A stretch of 64,000 nucleotides of DNA from Acidocella sp. (GCA_031291755.1 JARLIK010000002.1:1-64000); one strand, 5' to 3'. Shown: positions 1-11,538, numbered from the stretch's first letter. Notes: generated by a model from the letters alone, not told the origin. Translations and numbers: made by a program.

Positions 1-552
1 CTCGGCGGCGGGAAACACCCGGCTGACCAGGCTGGCGCGTTCGGCTTCGGTGGCGTCCATCATGCGGGCGGTGAGCACCATGTCCATGGCCTTGGCCTTG
101 CCCACCGCGCGGGTGAGGCGCTGCGAGCCGCCGGCACCGGGGATGACGCCGAGGTTGATCTCGGGCTGGCCGAATTTAGCGGTGTCAGCGGCGATCATGA
201 TGTCGCACATCATCGCCAGTTCGCAGCCGCCGCCGAGCGCGAACCCGGCCACCGCGGCGATCACCGGCTTGCGGGTGTGGGTGACGGCTTCCCAGGGCGA
301 GATGAAATCTTCCAGCACCGTGCCGGGGTAGTTGCGCGGCTGCATTTCCTTGATGTCGGCCCCGGCGGCGAAGGCTTTTTCCGAACCGGTGAGCACAATG
401 GCGCCAATGGCGGGGTCAGCATCAAAGGCTTTTAATTGCGTGGCCAGTTCGCTCATCAGCTGGTCGCACAGCGCATTCAGCGCGGCGGGGCGGTTGAGCT
501 TGATCAGCCCGACGCGGCCATGGGTTTCCACCAGAATTGTTTCATATGACAT
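1..552 (-). CDS. Enoyl-CoA hydratase/isomerase family protein (partial, runs off the window start)
   Basis: Minus-strand reading [33 protein letters not shown]...[40 protein letters not shown]; crotonase signature. Confidence 0.93.
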   Translation of the reverse strand, partial: MSYETILVETHGRVGLIKLNRPAALNALCDQLMSELATQLKAFDADPAIGAIVLTGSEKAFAAGADIKEMQPRNYPGTVLEDFISPWEAVTHTRKPVIAAVAGFALGGGCELAMMCDIMIAADTAKFGQPEINLGVIPGAGGSQRLTRAVGKAKAMDMVLTARMMDATEAERASLVSRVFPAAE

Positions 553-585
553 TGTTTTCGCTCCAGTTGTTGGGGCGCACCGTAA

Positions 586-1413
586 TTAGCCCTGGGTCTT
601 GGAGCAATAGAAGGTGGCGCGGCCGGTTTGCACGATTTTGCGAATACCGTCGCAGGCGGGCGGGCCGGGGCAATGTTCACACGCCTCGCCCTCGCGGCCG
701 TAAACCTTCCAGGCGTGTTGAAAGTAACCAAGCTCACCGCTGGGCTGCACATAGTCGCGCAAGGACGAGCCCCCGGCGGCGATGGCTTCGGTGAGGGTTT
801 GCTTGATGGCGGGCACCAGCCGGTCCACCCGTTTGGCTCCCAGGTTCCCAGCTTGGCGCTTGGGGCTGATCCCGGCGCGGAACAAAGCCTCGCTGGCGTA
901 AATATTGCCGATGCCCGCCACCAGGGTCTGGTCCAGCAGGGCGATTTTGATCGGGCTGGCGCGACCGGCCAGCGCTTCCAGCAGCATCGGCGCGTTGAAC
1001 TCATTGCCCAGTGGCTCGGGGCCTAGCCCAGCCACCAGCCGGTGGGTGTCCTCGGCATCGGTCGCGATCAAATCAAGCGCGCCAAACCGGCGCGGGTCAA
1101 CGAAACCAATCCGCCCGCCGTCATTGGTCTCGAGGGTCAGATGCTCGTGCAGGGCGAACGGCGCATCGATGATCATGCGGCCTGACATGCCGAGGTGGAT
1201 CAGGGCCGAGACGCCGCCGGAGAGGCGCATGAACATATATTTGCCACGCCTGCGGAACCCCAGCACCTTGGCGCCGCTGAGGGTGGCGGCAAACTCAGGC
1301 GGAATCGGCCAGCGTAAATCCGGCCTGTGCAGGCTCGCCCGGGTGATGGTGCGGCCTGTGAGGCGGGCATCAAGGCCACGCATGACTGTTTCGACTTCGG
1401 GGAGTTCCGGCAT
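586..1413 (-). CDS. mutM: Formamidopyrimidine-DNA glycosylase
   Basis: [15 protein letters not shown]-terminus; C-terminal [31 protein letters not shown] zinc finger. Confidence 0.96.
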   Translation of the reverse strand: MPELPEVETVMRGLDARLTGRTITRASLHRPDLRWPIPPEFAATLSGAKVLGFRRRGKYMFMRLSGGVSALIHLGMSGRMIIDAPFALHEHLTLETNDGGRIGFVDPRRFGALDLIATDAEDTHRLVAGLGPEPLGNEFNAPMLLEALAGRASPIKIALLDQTLVAGIGNIYASEALFRAGISPKRQAGNLGAKRVDRLVPAIKQTLTEAIAAGGSSLRDYVQPSGELGYFQHAWKVYGREGEACEHCPGPPACDGIRKIVQTGRATFYCSKTQG

Positions 1414-1440
1414 TTTCAGAAGTCAGGCTATAGTCAGTTC

Positions 1441-2205
1441 ATGAACGATGATAGCCCCCCAGCTTCGGCCCCTGATTCCGTGGATTTTGGCTTCCAAACC
1501 GTCAAGCGCGATGACAAGCGCAAGCTGGTGCGCGAGGTGTTTGATTCCGTGGCCGGCAAGTACGACATCATGAACGATCTGATGTCGCTTGGCATACACC
1601 GGCTGTGGAAGCATGATTTTATCCAGGCGCTGGACCCGCGCCCGAACCGCACCTTGCTGGACCTCGCCGGCGGCACCGGTGACATCAGTTTTGGGTGGCT
1701 GAAGAAGGGCGGCGGACCCGCTATTTTATCGGATATCAACGCCGCCATGCTGAGCGTGGGGCGTGACCGCGCCACCACCGGCGGGTTCATCGGCGATCTG
1801 TCGTTTCTGGTGACCGATGCCGAGGCGCTGGCGCTGCCGGACCGTTCGGTGGACCGGGTTTCGATGGCGTTTGGCCTGCGCAACTGCACCAACAAGAACA
1901 AAGTGCTGGCGGAGGCGCGAAGGGTGCTGAAGCCGGGCGGCAAGTTTTTATGCTTGGAGTTTTCCAAATTGCAGGTTTCGGCGTTTGAGAAAATTTATGA
2001 CGCCTGGTCGTTCAAGGCGATGCCCGCGATTGGTAAAATGGTCGCGAAGGATTCCGCCAGCTATCAATATTTAGCTGAAAGCATCAGGATGTTTCCAGAC
2101 CAGGAGACGCTGAAGGCGATGATGCAGACAGCCGGGCTGGAGCGGGTGAGCGTTCGTAATCTCTCCGGCGGCATCGCCGCCATTCATCAGGGCTGGCGGC
2201 TGTGA
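1441..2205 (+). CDS. ubiE: Demethylmenaquinone/ubiquinone biosynthesis C-methyltransferase
   Basis: VREVFDSVAGKYDIMNDLMSLGIHRLWK, LDLAGGTGDI, GLRNCTNK; start set at 1441 because the longer ORF overlaps mutM. Confidence 0.95.
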   Translation: MNDDSPPASAPDSVDFGFQTVKRDDKRKLVREVFDSVAGKYDIMNDLMSLGIHRLWKHDFIQALDPRPNRTLLDLAGGTGDISFGWLKKGGGPAILSDINAAMLSVGRDRATTGGFIGDLSFLVTDAEALALPDRSVDRVSMAFGLRNCTNKNKVLAEARRVLKPGGKFLCLEFSKLQVSAFEKIYDAWSFKAMPAIGKMVAKDSASYQYLAESIRMFPDQETLKAMMQTAGLERVSVRNLSGGIAAIHQGWRL

Positions 2206-3398
2206 GCCTGGCGGGCAAACGGGTTCTGCTCATCATCACGGGCGGCATTGCCGCCTACAAGGCGCTGGAGCTGATCCGGCTGCTGACCAAAGCCGATTGT
2301 GGCGTGAGCTGTGTGCTGACCAAGGCCGGGGCGCAGTTTGTCACGCCGCTCTCATTGCAGGCGCTCTCGGGCGCGAAGGTTTATACCGATTTATTTTCGC
2401 TCACCGATGAGAGCGAGATGGGGCATATCGAGCTCTCCCGCGCGGCGGATTTGCTGGTGGTGGTGCCGGCGAGCGCCGATATTCTGGCCAAAATGGCGGC
2501 GGGGCTGGCTGATGATCTGGCCACCACGCTGCTGCTGGCGACTGACAAACGGGTGCTGGTGGCGCCCGCGATGAATGTGCGGATGTGGGAACACGCCGCC
2601 ACCCAGGCGAATTTGGCCATTTTGACCAAACGCGGCGTGCTGATGGTGCCGCCCGATGATGGCCCGATGGCCTGTGGTGAATTTGGCCCTGGGCGGCTGG
2701 CGGAACCGCCGGTGATTCTGGCCGCCATAGCGCGGACATTGGGGGCAGGCGGGCCGCTAGCCGGCAAACATGTGCTTGTGACTAGCGGGCCGACGCATGA
2801 GCCGATCGACCCGGTGCGCTATTTGGGCAACCGCTCGTCCGGCAAGCAAGGCCACGCCATTGCGGCAGCACTGGCAGCGCTCGGCGCGCGGGTGACTTTG
2901 GTGAGCGGGCCGGTGAGCATCCCTGATCCGCTGGGCGTGAGTGTGGTGCATGTGGAAACCGCGCTGGAGATGCTGGCGGCGGTGCAGGAAGCCTTGCCTG
3001 CCGATGTGGCGGTGTGTGCCGCCGCCGTGGCAGATTGGCGGGTGGAAACCCTGGCCGCGCATAAAATTAAAAAAACCGGGTCCGCACCGCCCGCGCTTTC
3101 GCTCACTGAAAACCCCGATATTCTGCGCATCATTTCAACGCCCGGCCCGCGCCGCCCTAAGCTGGTGGTGGGGTTCGCCGCCGAGACCGAGAACCTCTAC
3201 ACCCACGCCGCCGCCAAGCGCGAACGCAAGGGCTGTGACTGGATCATCGCCAATAATGTCGGCGGCACCGGCATCATGGGTGGGGATTCCAATGAAGTCA
3301 CCTTGATCAATGATGCGGGCGAGGAAATCTGGCCGGTCATGGACAAGCATGAGGTGGCCCTGAAACTCGCCGCACTTATTGCCCAAGAGGTTGCATGA
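2202..3398 (+). CDS. coaBC: Bifunctional phosphopantothenoylcysteine decarboxylase/phosphopantothenate-cysteine ligase
   Basis: [57 protein letters not shown]. Confidence 0.96.
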   Translation: MSLAGKRVLLIITGGIAAYKALELIRLLTKADCGVSCVLTKAGAQFVTPLSLQALSGAKVYTDLFSLTDESEMGHIELSRAADLLVVVPASADILAKMAAGLADDLATTLLLATDKRVLVAPAMNVRMWEHAATQANLAILTKRGVLMVPPDDGPMACGEFGPGRLAEPPVILAAIARTLGAGGPLAGKHVLVTSGPTHEPIDPVRYLGNRSSGKQGHAIAAALAALGARVTLVSGPVSIPDPLGVSVVHVETALEMLAAVQEALPADVAVCAAAVADWRVETLAAHKIKKTGSAPPALSLTENPDILRIISTPGPRRPKLVVGFAAETENLYTHAAAKRERKGCDWIIANNVGGTGIMGGDSNEVTLINDAGEEIWPVMDKHEVALKLAALIAQEVA

Positions 3399-3844
3399 CC
3401 GATATTGATGTTCGTATCCGCCGTCTGCCGCATGGCGCGGATCTGGATTTGCCCGCCTACGCCAGCGCAGGTGCGGCGGGGATGGATTTGCTGGCGGCGG
3501 TGGCCAAGCCGGTGAATATTCCGCCGCTGGGCCGGGTGCTGATCCCGACCGGCATCGCCATTGCCTTGCCGCCGGGATTTGAGCTGCAAATCCGCCCGCG
3601 CTCGGGGCTTGCCTTGAAGCACGGCATCACGCTGCCCAACACGCCGGGCACGATTGATGAGGATTACCGGGGTGAAATTCAGGTGATCATGATGAACGCC
3701 AGCGAGGAGCATTTTCTCGTCACGCGCGGCATGCGCATCGCCCAGGCAGTGCTGGCGCCGGTGGTGCGGGCGGCCTGGGTTGAGGTTGAGAGCCTTGATG
3801 AAACCGCACGCGGGGCCGGTGGTTTTGGCAGCACGGGGCGATAG
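3395..3844 (+). CDS. dut: dUTP diphosphatase
   Basis: [41 protein letters not shown]-terminal [10 protein letters not shown]. Confidence 0.96.
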   Translation: MTDIDVRIRRLPHGADLDLPAYASAGAAGMDLLAAVAKPVNIPPLGRVLIPTGIAIALPPGFELQIRPRSGLALKHGITLPNTPGTIDEDYRGEIQVIMMNASEEHFLVTRGMRIAQAVLAPVVRAAWVEVESLDETARGAGGFGSTGR

Positions 3845-3938
3845 TCGAAGTCATAAAACTGCAATGATCGCCGGGGGTGACAGCGCCGCGCTTGACGGCT
3901 AAGGCCAGGGTCAAACTATCCTTTAAACAGGCGGGTCC

Positions 3939-5669
3939 ATGGTCAATTTCACTCCCTCCGCGCTCACGTCGGGCCGCCGCATGCCCAACCGCTGGGATGG
4001 CGTGGCCATGCTGCTGGTGATGGGGCTGCTGATCGGGCTGGTTGATGTGGGGCGCAGCACGTTGTTTACGCCGCTGGCGGCCAGCCAGGCCACCACCATT
4101 CATCTCGATCCAGCCTATCTGCCAGGCTACGCGCTGCGCACCACGGCGCGGATGTTCGCAGCGTTGTTCTGCTCGCTGTTTTTTACCTTCACCTTCGCGA
4201 CATTGGCTGCCAAGAGCCGCCGCGCCGGGCTGATCCTCATCCCCATTCTCGATATTTTGCAGTCAGTGCCGATTTTAGGGTTTTTATCCTTCACGGTGGT
4301 GTTTTTTCTCAACCTGTTTCCGGGCCGGGTTGTGGGGGCTGAGTTGGCGTGTGTGTTTGCCATCTTCACCAGCCAGGCCTGGAACATGGCGTTCAGCTTC
4401 TACCAATCGCTCACCACCCTGCCGAATGATTTGCAGGAGGCCTCGCGGGCTTTCCGGCTTTCGCCGTGGCAGAAATTCTGGCGGCTTGATGTGCCGTTCG
4501 CCATGCCAGGGCTGGTGTGGAACACCATGCTTTCAATGTCCGGCGGCTGGTTTTTCGTGGTAGCGTCGGAAGCGATTACGGTGGGCAATACAAGTTTTGC
4601 GCTGCCGGGTATCGGCTCCTATGTGGCGCTGGCGCTGGCGCAAAAAAACCTGCTGGCGATCTTCTATGCCATTCTGGCCATGTTGATCGTGATTTTGCTG
4701 TACGACCAATTAGTGTTTCGCCCGCTGGTGGCATGGTCGGGCAAATTCCGGTTTGAAACCACCGCCGCTGCTGCCACGCCTGATCCCTGGATGCTGAAGC
4801 TGATCCGTCAGACACGGTTGTTTCAGGCGATATTTGATAAAATCGGCATTGTCGTTGGGGCGGTGTTCAGAATGCGCCTGAGCGGAAGCTCATCAGTGCA
4901 GGTCGATGAAAACCGCAAACCCTCACGCATTATCGATGCCTTCTGGTTTGCGATGATTGCTGTGCTGGCGGTCTATGCGGCGTGGCAGATTATTGGTTTC
5001 GTATCGACGACATTGCATTGGAGCGACCTGGGTACGGCCCTGCTGATGGGTATTTATACCATGATCCGGGTTGTCATTTTGATGGTGATCGCGGCACTCA
5101 TCTGGGTGCCGATTGGGGTGTGGATTGGCCTACGCCCAAAGGCGACGCGCATCGCTCAGCCAATCGCGCAGTTCCTCGCGGCCTTCCCGGCGAATTTGCT
5201 GTTTCCACCGTTCGTGGTGGCGATTGTGTATTTTCATGTCAGCCCGAATATTTGGCTGACGCCTTTGATGCTGATCGGCACGCAATGGTATATTCTGTTT
5301 AACGTCATTGCGGGTGCTGCGGCGTTTCCGGGTGATATGCGGGAAGCCGTGGCGAATTTTCGCATTCGCGGCTGGCTGCGCTGGCGCAGTGTGATGATCC
5401 CCGGCATTCTGCCGTATTTTGTTACTGGCGCGATTACCGCCAGTGGCGGCGCCTGGAACGCCTCGATCGTGGCGGAAGTGGCAAGCTGGGGCAGCACCAA
5501 TTTACATGCACAGGGGCTGGGCGCCTATATCGCGCAGGCCACCACCGCCGGTGACACGCCGCGGATTGTGCTGGGTGTGGCGGTCATGTCGGCCTTTGTG
5601 ATTACCTTCAACCGCGTTCTATGGCGGCCATTATATGCTTACGCCTCGCGGCGGACCACACTGGGTTAG
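3939..5669 (+). CDS. ABC transporter permease, two tandem permease domains (NitT/TauT-type)
   Basis: Two membrane permease modules; EASRAFRLSPWQKFWRLDVPFAMPGLVWN and EAVANFRIRGWLRWRSVMIPGILPYFVTG coupling (EAA-type) loops. Confidence 0.88.
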   Translation: MVNFTPSALTSGRRMPNRWDGVAMLLVMGLLIGLVDVGRSTLFTPLAASQATTIHLDPAYLPGYALRTTARMFAALFCSLFFTFTFATLAAKSRRAGLILIPILDILQSVPILGFLSFTVVFFLNLFPGRVVGAELACVFAIFTSQAWNMAFSFYQSLTTLPNDLQEASRAFRLSPWQKFWRLDVPFAMPGLVWNTMLSMSGGWFFVVASEAITVGNTSFALPGIGSYVALALAQKNLLAIFYAILAMLIVILLYDQLVFRPLVAWSGKFRFETTAAAATPDPWMLKLIRQTRLFQAIFDKIGIVVGAVFRMRLSGSSSVQVDENRKPSRIIDAFWFAMIAVLAVYAAWQIIGFVSTTLHWSDLGTALLMGIYTMIRVVILMVIAALIWVPIGVWIGLRPKATRIAQPIAQFLAAFPANLLFPPFVVAIVYFHVSPNIWLTPLMLIGTQWYILFNVIAGAAAFPGDMREAVANFRIRGWLRWRSVMIPGILPYFVTGAITASGGAWNASIVAEVASWGSTNLHAQGLGAYIAQATTAGDTPRIVLGVAVMSAFVITFNRVLWRPLYAYASRRTTLG

Positions 5670-5680
5670 GGAGAGACACG

Positions 5681-7003
5681 ATGGATCAGATTGTAAATCA
5701 TCAAGGCCCGCTGGTAACGGTTCGCAATTGCCGGCAGTCATACCATAAGGATGCCAGCGCCGATCTGATCGTGCTGGATGATGTTAACCTCACCTTGCAA
5801 TCGGGCGAGATCGTCGGGCTGCTGGGCCGCTCCGGCTCCGGTAAATCCACTTTGTTACGCATCGTCTCAGGGCTGTTGAAGCCGACCGCCGGTGAGGTGA
5901 TATGGCGCGGCCAGCCGCTCACCGGGCCGGCTGCTGGTGTGGCGATGGTGTTTCAGAGCTTTGCGTTGTTTCCCTGGTTGACTGTGCAGGAGAATGTGGA
6001 AATCGGGCTGGAAGCGCAGGGCGTAAAAAAGGCCGAGCGCGATGAGCGCACTGAAGCCGCGATCGATCTGATTGGCCTGGGTGGCTATGACACTGCGTAC
6101 CCGAAGGAATTATCAGGCGGTATGCGTCAGCGTGTGGGTCTGGCGCGCGCCTTGGTGGTGCACCCTGATTTGTTGCTGATGGATGAGCCGTTCTCAGCGT
6201 TGGACGTGCTGACCGCCGAGACGCTGCGTACCGACTTGATCGATTTATGGATGGATAAAAAACTCCCGGTGAAGTCGATCTTGCTGGTGACACACAATAT
6301 CGAGGAAGCGGTGCTGATGTGCGACCGGATTCTGGTGTTTTCATCGAATCCAGGCCGGGTGGCGCAGGAATTGAAGGTGCCGTTCCCGCATCCGCGTAAC
6401 CGCTACGACCCGGCGTTCCGCCAGATGGTGGATGATATTTACGGCATCATGACCAGACGCAAGGCGCCTACCGCGCAAGCCGCCGCACCGGTTACCAGCT
6501 TCTCCACCCCGCTGCATCCGGTGGGGACCAATATCATGTCTGGTTTGTTGGAAACTTTGGAAAACCCGCCATATGAAGGCCGCGCCGATTTGCCGGCATT
6601 AGCGGCGGCGCTGCAATATGAGGCCGACGAATTGCTGCCGCTGGGCGAGACGCTGACGATGCTCGGGTTTGCGATTTTGGAAGAAGGCGACTTGCAGATT
6701 ACCGAAGCAGGCCGCCGCTTCGTGAACGCCGAGACCGAGCAGCGTAAGGAAATTTTTGCCCAGACCATTCTGGCGCATGTGCCGCTGGTCGCGGAAATTC
6801 GTAAAGTGCTTGATGAGCGCTGGAACCATCGCGCTTCGGCGGTGCGCTTCCGCGATGAGTTGGAAGACCATATGTCAGCGGAATATGCCGAGGAAACGCT
6901 GCGTACTGTCATCGCCTGGGGCCGTTACGCTGAGCTTTACGAATATGACGAGGAAGCCCAGCAGTTCAGCCTGGAGGAAGAGGACGAGGAGGAGGAGGCT
7001 TAA
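5681..7003 (+). CDS. ABC transporter ATP-binding protein with C-terminal AAA-associated (winged-helix-like) domain
   Basis: GRSGSGKSTLLRI Walker A, LSGGMRQRVGLARAL signature, LLLMDEPFSALD Walker B; about 150 aa extra C-terminal domain ending in EEEDEEEEA. Confidence 0.9.
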   Translation: MDQIVNHQGPLVTVRNCRQSYHKDASADLIVLDDVNLTLQSGEIVGLLGRSGSGKSTLLRIVSGLLKPTAGEVIWRGQPLTGPAAGVAMVFQSFALFPWLTVQENVEIGLEAQGVKKAERDERTEAAIDLIGLGGYDTAYPKELSGGMRQRVGLARALVVHPDLLLMDEPFSALDVLTAETLRTDLIDLWMDKKLPVKSILLVTHNIEEAVLMCDRILVFSSNPGRVAQELKVPFPHPRNRYDPAFRQMVDDIYGIMTRRKAPTAQAAAPVTSFSTPLHPVGTNIMSGLLETLENPPYEGRADLPALAAALQYEADELLPLGETLTMLGFAILEEGDLQITEAGRRFVNAETEQRKEIFAQTILAHVPLVAEIRKVLDERWNHRASAVRFRDELEDHMSAEYAEETLRTVIAWGRYAELYEYDEEAQQFSLEEEDEEEEA

Positions 7004-7668
7004 ATTTTCCTCAGCGACCAATAAACCGGCGTCCGCCCGGCCTTGATGGCTTTCGCCTCATAGCGTGTCGGTGGCCAACCGTCGGGGCGCACGCCCGTTG
7101 TCCGCGTCACCGCAAATAAATCCTGCGCAGCCAGCACTTCATCGGTCCAGTGCTGATAAGTCGGATCATCGGAAGCGATGCGCCACTCGCCGCCACTTAC
7201 CAACACCCGGGCAATTTCCGGCAGCACCAGCGGGTGCACAAAGCGGCGCTTGGCGTGGCGGGCTTTCGGCCACGGGTCCGGGAACATCAGAAACATTTTG
7301 CCTAACGAACTATCGGGCAGTGAGCGGATCAGCGGGCGGGCGTCATCGGTGAACAGTCGCAAATTTGGCAGCGGTACCGGGTTTTCCACATCATCAGGTG
7401 CTAAGCGTGACAGCAGCGAGCAGATGCCATTTTCAAATACTTCTGCCGCAATCAGGGAAACATCATCATGCGCGGTTGCCAGCGCATAGGCGTGCTCACC
7501 ACCGCCAAAGCCAACTTCCAGCCATAACTCACGCTGCTGGTTGGTGAAGGGCGCGTTTGGATAACTGACTAAAGGCAAAAACTCCGCCATCAGCCATTCC
7601 TGGCGCGGGCGGAGTTTTTTCCCTTTTATCCGGCCATACAGCCGGTCAGCAGGTGGCTTAACGGCCAA
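7000..7668 (-). CDS. trmB: tRNA (guanine-N7-)-methyltransferase
   Basis: [36 protein letters not shown]. Confidence 0.94.
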   Translation of the reverse strand: MAVKPPADRLYGRIKGKKLRPRQEWLMAEFLPLVSYPNAPFTNQQRELWLEVGFGGGEHAYALATAHDDVSLIAAEVFENGICSLLSRLAPDDVENPVPLPNLRLFTDDARPLIRSLPDSSLGKMFLMFPDPWPKARHAKRRFVHPLVLPEIARVLVSGGEWRIASDDPTYQHWTDEVLAAQDLFAVTRTTGVRPDGWPPTRYEAKAIKAGRTPVYWSLRKI

Positions 7669-8848
7669 ATGCAGCTTTCAGCGCAGGCGCCAGATCGGTC
7701 TTTTCCCAGGTGAAGGTGCCGAGGTCAGCATCTGGGGTGCGGCCAAAATGCCCGAAGGCGGAGGTTACCGCGTAAATCGGCCGGTTCATTTGCAGATGCT
7801 CACGAATCCCGCGCGGCGTTAAATTCACCAGCCCGCGCAGGGTCTTTTCCAGCTTCACAGGGTCAACGTCTTTTTCGGTGCCATGCATATCCACATAAAG
7901 TGAGAGCGGTTGCGACACGCCAATGGCGTAGCTCAACTGCAAGGTGGCGCGGCTGGCCAGCCCCGCCGCCACGATGTTCTTGGCCAGATAGCGGCACACA
8001 TAGGCGGCGGAGCGGTCAACCTTGGTGGGGTCTTTGCCGGAGAAGGCGCCGCCGCCGTGCGGGGCAGCCCCGCCGTAGGTGTCCACGATGATCTTGCGGC
8101 CGGTGAGGCCGCAGTCGCCGTCCGGGCCGCCGATGACGAAGTTGCCGGTCGGGTTCACATAAAATTCTTCATCCGGCGGCATCCAGCCGGCGGGCAGGGC
8201 AGCGGTCACAATCGGGCGCAGCATCTCTTTAATTTGTCCGGCGGTCATGCCTTCCTGGTGCTGGATGGACACCACCACTGAGGTTGCTCCCACCGGCTTG
8301 CCGTCGATGTATTTCAACGTCACCTGGCTCTTGGCATCCGGCAACAGGCCCACAACCCGGCTGTCGCTGGCGCGGCGCAGTTCGGAGATGCGGCGTAAAA
8401 TCAGGTGGGCGTAGTAAATCGGTGCCGGCATCAGCGCGTCGGTCTCGGTGCAGGCGTAGCCGAACATGATGCCTTGGTCGCCAGCACCTTCGTCCTTGTT
8501 GCCGGCCGCATCGACGCCCACGGCGATATCGCTGGACTGCGCGTGCAGATGCACATCCACCTGGGCGTTGCGCCAGGAGAAACCCGCCTGATCGTAGCCA
8601 ATGTCATGCACCGCCAGGCGGGCGAGATGCGCCAGAAGCTCCTTGGTGATAGTCTCCGGCCCGCGGACTTCACCGGCCAGGATGATGCGGTTGGTGGTGA
8701 CCAAGGTTTCGCAGGCCACCCGCGCATAGGGGTCGGCGGCCAGGTAAGCGTCCACCACGGTATCGGAAATCCGGTCGGCTACCTTATCCGGGTGACCTTC
8801 AGAAACAGACTCAGAGGTAAAGAGATACTCACCTTTATCGCGCATCAT
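7658..8848 (-). CDS. metK: S-adenosylmethionine synthetase
   Basis: [53 protein letters not shown]. Confidence 0.97.
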   Translation of the reverse strand: MMRDKGEYLFTSESVSEGHPDKVADRISDTVVDAYLAADPYARVACETLVTTNRIILAGEVRGPETITKELLAHLARLAVHDIGYDQAGFSWRNAQVDVHLHAQSSDIAVGVDAAGNKDEGAGDQGIMFGYACTETDALMPAPIYYAHLILRRISELRRASDSRVVGLLPDAKSQVTLKYIDGKPVGATSVVVSIQHQEGMTAGQIKEMLRPIVTAALPAGWMPPDEEFYVNPTGNFVIGGPDGDCGLTGRKIIVDTYGGAAPHGGGAFSGKDPTKVDRSAAYVCRYLAKNIVAAGLASRATLQLSYAIGVSQPLSLYVDMHGTEKDVDPVKLEKTLRGLVNLTPRGIREHLQMNRPIYAVTSAFGHFGRTPDADLGTFTWEKTDLAPALKAAFGR

Positions 8849-8906
8849 AAAATCCTTGGTTGAGGCGATGCGGGATGGCGGAAACTCCCCCCTGGGTCAA
8901 GACCGG

Positions 8907-9671
8907 CTACATGCCCAGAACTTGCTTCATATTGTACAAACCGGGTTTTTTGTCCGCCAGCCAGAGGGCGGCGCGCACCGCGCCGGTCGCGAAGGCGCGG
9001 CGGTCAAAGGCGTGGTGGGTGAGGGTGATCTGCTCGCTGCCCGCCGTGAACAGCAAGCTATGGCTGCCGACAATCTGGCCGCCGCGCAGAGTGGCAAAGC
9101 CGATTTCGCCGTCTTTGCGGGGGCCGGTGTGGCCATCCCGCCCGGAGACGATGACATCTTTGAGATCAACGCCGCGCCCGGCGGCTACCGCCCGGCCCAG
9201 CCCCAAAGCGGTGCCCGAGGGGGCATCGACCTTCTGGCGATGGTGCATTTCCAGAATTTCGGCGTCGTAGGCATTGGCGGGCAGGGCGGCAGCCATGCGC
9301 TCGGCCAAAGCGAACATAAGGTTCACGCCAGGCGAGAAATTCGGCGCTGCAATGACCGGGATTTTGGTCCCGGCGGCAGCAATGGCGGCTTCATCAGCCG
9401 CGGAAAGCCCGGTAGTGCCCAGCACCCAACTGGTGCCGGCGTGGGTGAGGGCGGTAGCGTGCGGGATCACCGTGCTGGCGTGGGTGAAGTCGATCACTAG
9501 GTCACACGCGGCGGCCAAAGCGGCAATATCCGCGAACAGGGTGGCGCCCTTGGCATCATCGCCCGGGCGGCAAACGCCCCCCACCAGAGTCGCCCCGGCG
9601 GCCACAACTTCCTCGGTCAGCATTTGGCCCATGCGGCCGGAGATCCCGGCGATTCCTATTTTCAGTGTCAT
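8907..9671 (-). CDS. dapB: 4-hydroxy-tetrahydrodipicolinate reductase
   Basis: MTLKIGIAGISGRMGQML; EILEMHHRQKVDAPSGTAL. Confidence 0.95.
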   Translation of the reverse strand: MTLKIGIAGISGRMGQMLTEEVVAAGATLVGGVCRPGDDAKGATLFADIAALAAACDLVIDFTHASTVIPHATALTHAGTSWVLGTTGLSAADEAAIAAAGTKIPVIAAPNFSPGVNLMFALAERMAAALPANAYDAEILEMHHRQKVDAPSGTALGLGRAVAAGRGVDLKDVIVSGRDGHTGPRKDGEIGFATLRGGQIVGSHSLLFTAGSEQITLTHHAFDRRAFATGAVRAALWLADKKPGLYNMKQVLGM

Positions 9672-9795
9672 AGGCGTTTTATAGGCGATATCCGGCGCGA
9701 TCCCCAAACGCGACGTTTTCGTCAGGTAATGGACGAATACGGCACAGAGCGCTAAGCCGTTTGTCATCATAAATAACAAACCAGCAGCGGCGCGA

Positions 9796-11538
9796 ATGAA
9801 AATCCTGAATGCACTCGATCAATTTTTTGGCCGCAACCATGACCGGCGGATGGAGCGGCCGCACGGTATTGCCTATTGGCTGACTGATAACCCCTCGTTT
9901 CCGGTGTCCCTCACGCTGGCGTTGCAGCATCTGGCCATCCAATCAATCTATTTTGTGGTGCCCATCGCCGCGGCCGCCAGTGTCACCAGCGACCCGGCTG
10001 AGATCACCCGGTTTTTGTGCCTGTCGATTCTCGCGGCTGCCATTTGGCAGGGTTTGCAGTTGGTTGCCCGTGGGTGGGTGGGCTCCGGCTACCCGATCCC
10101 TGGCACCCACACAGCGGCGCTGTTGAGCGCTTATGCGCTGGCTGGTCATCTCGGCTGCGGGTTCGGTGGCATTGCGGCGATGGTTTTAATTACCGGTGTG
10201 GCGGCGATATTGCTCACCTTTGCGCTGGGCCGGCTGCGGATTGTGCTGCCGAATGAAATTGCCGGGGTGGTGGTAATGCTGATTGGCGTGTCGCTCATCG
10301 GGCTGGCCGCCGTGCAGCTTGGCCTGCAGCCGGGGGGCACGCCGCGTGGCCCGCAGGCGGTGGCGGTGGTAATCGGGGCGATTATCATCATGGCGCTGGT
10401 GGCGCTCAGCAAAACCAAGGCAGCGCGGCTGGCGGTGCTGATCGGTGCGCTGGTTAGCATTTTGCCCGCCCTATGGTTGGGAGAGGGCACGCCAAACGCT
10501 GCCGCTATTTTGGCCGCCCGTCCGTGGTTCGCGCTGCCTAGCCCGTGGCTACCGGATTTTGGGGCGGTTTCAGCTGCGCCGCTGGCGGCTTATTTATTGT
10601 CGTTGGTTGCTCTGATGGCCACCGCCACCGGCAGTTTTGTGGTTTTACAGCGGGCGGCTGACGGTGGCTGGAATCGGCCCGATGCATCACCCCTGAGGCG
10701 CGGGCTGCTGGCCAACGGTATCGGTATCGCCTTCGCGGGGTTGATAGGCGGTGCGCCGCCGGGACCTGCGACGGCGGCGGTAGGGTTGTCGGTGGCCACG
10801 GGCACTTTGGCGCGGCGGGTGGTTTGGCTGGGGGTTCCGCTGCTGGTCATCGTCGCCTTGTGCCCCAAGCTGGCGGCGCTGTTTGTGCTGATGCCGGCAC
10901 CGGTCAAAGCCGCCATGCTGCTGTATGTTTCGGGCTTTATCATGGCCCAGGGCTGCCAGTTGGCCACCGCCCGGTTGCTGGACACCCGCCGTACCTTGGT
11001 TGTGGCGCTTGGCCTGTCCGCCGGGGTGCTGGTGGCTGTGGCACCACTGGCGTTTCAGGCCTCGGTGCCTGCCCTCGCGTCGCCGTTGTCGTTTGGCGCG
11101 GTGATCGCCTTCCTGGTGAACTTTCTTACCCTGCCGCTGGTGGCACAGCGGGTTGAGTTAAAGTTGCCGCTCGATAGCGCCGCGGGCACCCTCGCGGATG
11201 AATGGTTCGCCAATCTGGCGGCTGGATGGGGGTTGCGGGCGCGGACCTCGGTCAATGTCAGCCATGCCTTGGATGAGTTGATCGGCTTGCTGATGATGCG
11301 GAGGGTTTTGCAATTGCAACTTGAAGCCCGCTGGGCGGAGGACCGGGTGGAGATTAATCTGGCGTGGCAGGGTGAGCCGATACCGCACGCCAGCCGCCGC
11401 GCCCGCGTGGAGGATTTGACCGGCGAGGCCGATGCCATGGAAGGTTTTGCAGTGTGGATGGCAACGCGGGAGGCAAAATCCTTCACGCAAAGTCAATCTG
11501 CCGGGACCTGCAGCGCGAAATTAGTCTTCGAGGATTGA
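9796..11538 (+). CDS. Xanthine/uracil permease family (NCS2) protein with extra C-terminal soluble domain
   Basis: NCS2-like membrane core (LALQHLAIQSIYFVVPIA, GSGYPIPGTHTAALL, PGPATAAVGLSVATGTLARR) followed by about 120 aa soluble C-terminus. Confidence 0.85.
   Translation: MKILNALDQFFGRNHDRRMERPHGIAYWLTDNPSFPVSLTLALQHLAIQSIYFVVPIAAAASVTSDPAEITRFLCLSILAAAIWQGLQLVARGWVGSGYPIPGTHTAALLSAYALAGHLGCGFGGIAAMVLITGVAAILLTFALGRLRIVLPNEIAGVVVMLIGVSLIGLAAVQLGLQPGGTPRGPQAVAVVIGAIIIMALVALSKTKAARLAVLIGALVSILPALWLGEGTPNAAAILAARPWFALPSPWLPDFGAVSAAPLAAYLLSLVALMATATGSFVVLQRAADGGWNRPDASPLRRGLLANGIGIAFAGLIGGAPPGPATAAVGLSVATGTLARRVVWLGVPLLVIVALCPKLAALFVLMPAPVKAAMLLYVSGFIMAQGCQLATARLLDTRRTLVVALGLSAGVLVAVAPLAFQASVPALASPLSFGAVIAFLVNFLTLPLVAQRVELKLPLDSAAGTLADEWFANLAAGWGLRARTSVNVSHALDELIGLLMMRRVLQLQLEARWAEDRVEINLAWQGEPIPHASRRARVEDLTGEADAMEGFAVWMATREAKSFTQSQSAGTCSAKLVFED

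Noticed and set aside
8849-8906. Possible SAM-responsive riboswitch upstream of metK
   Set aside because: Only 58 nt separate dapB and metK and I could not match a known SAM riboswitch consensus; an Infernal/Rfam scan would be decisive.
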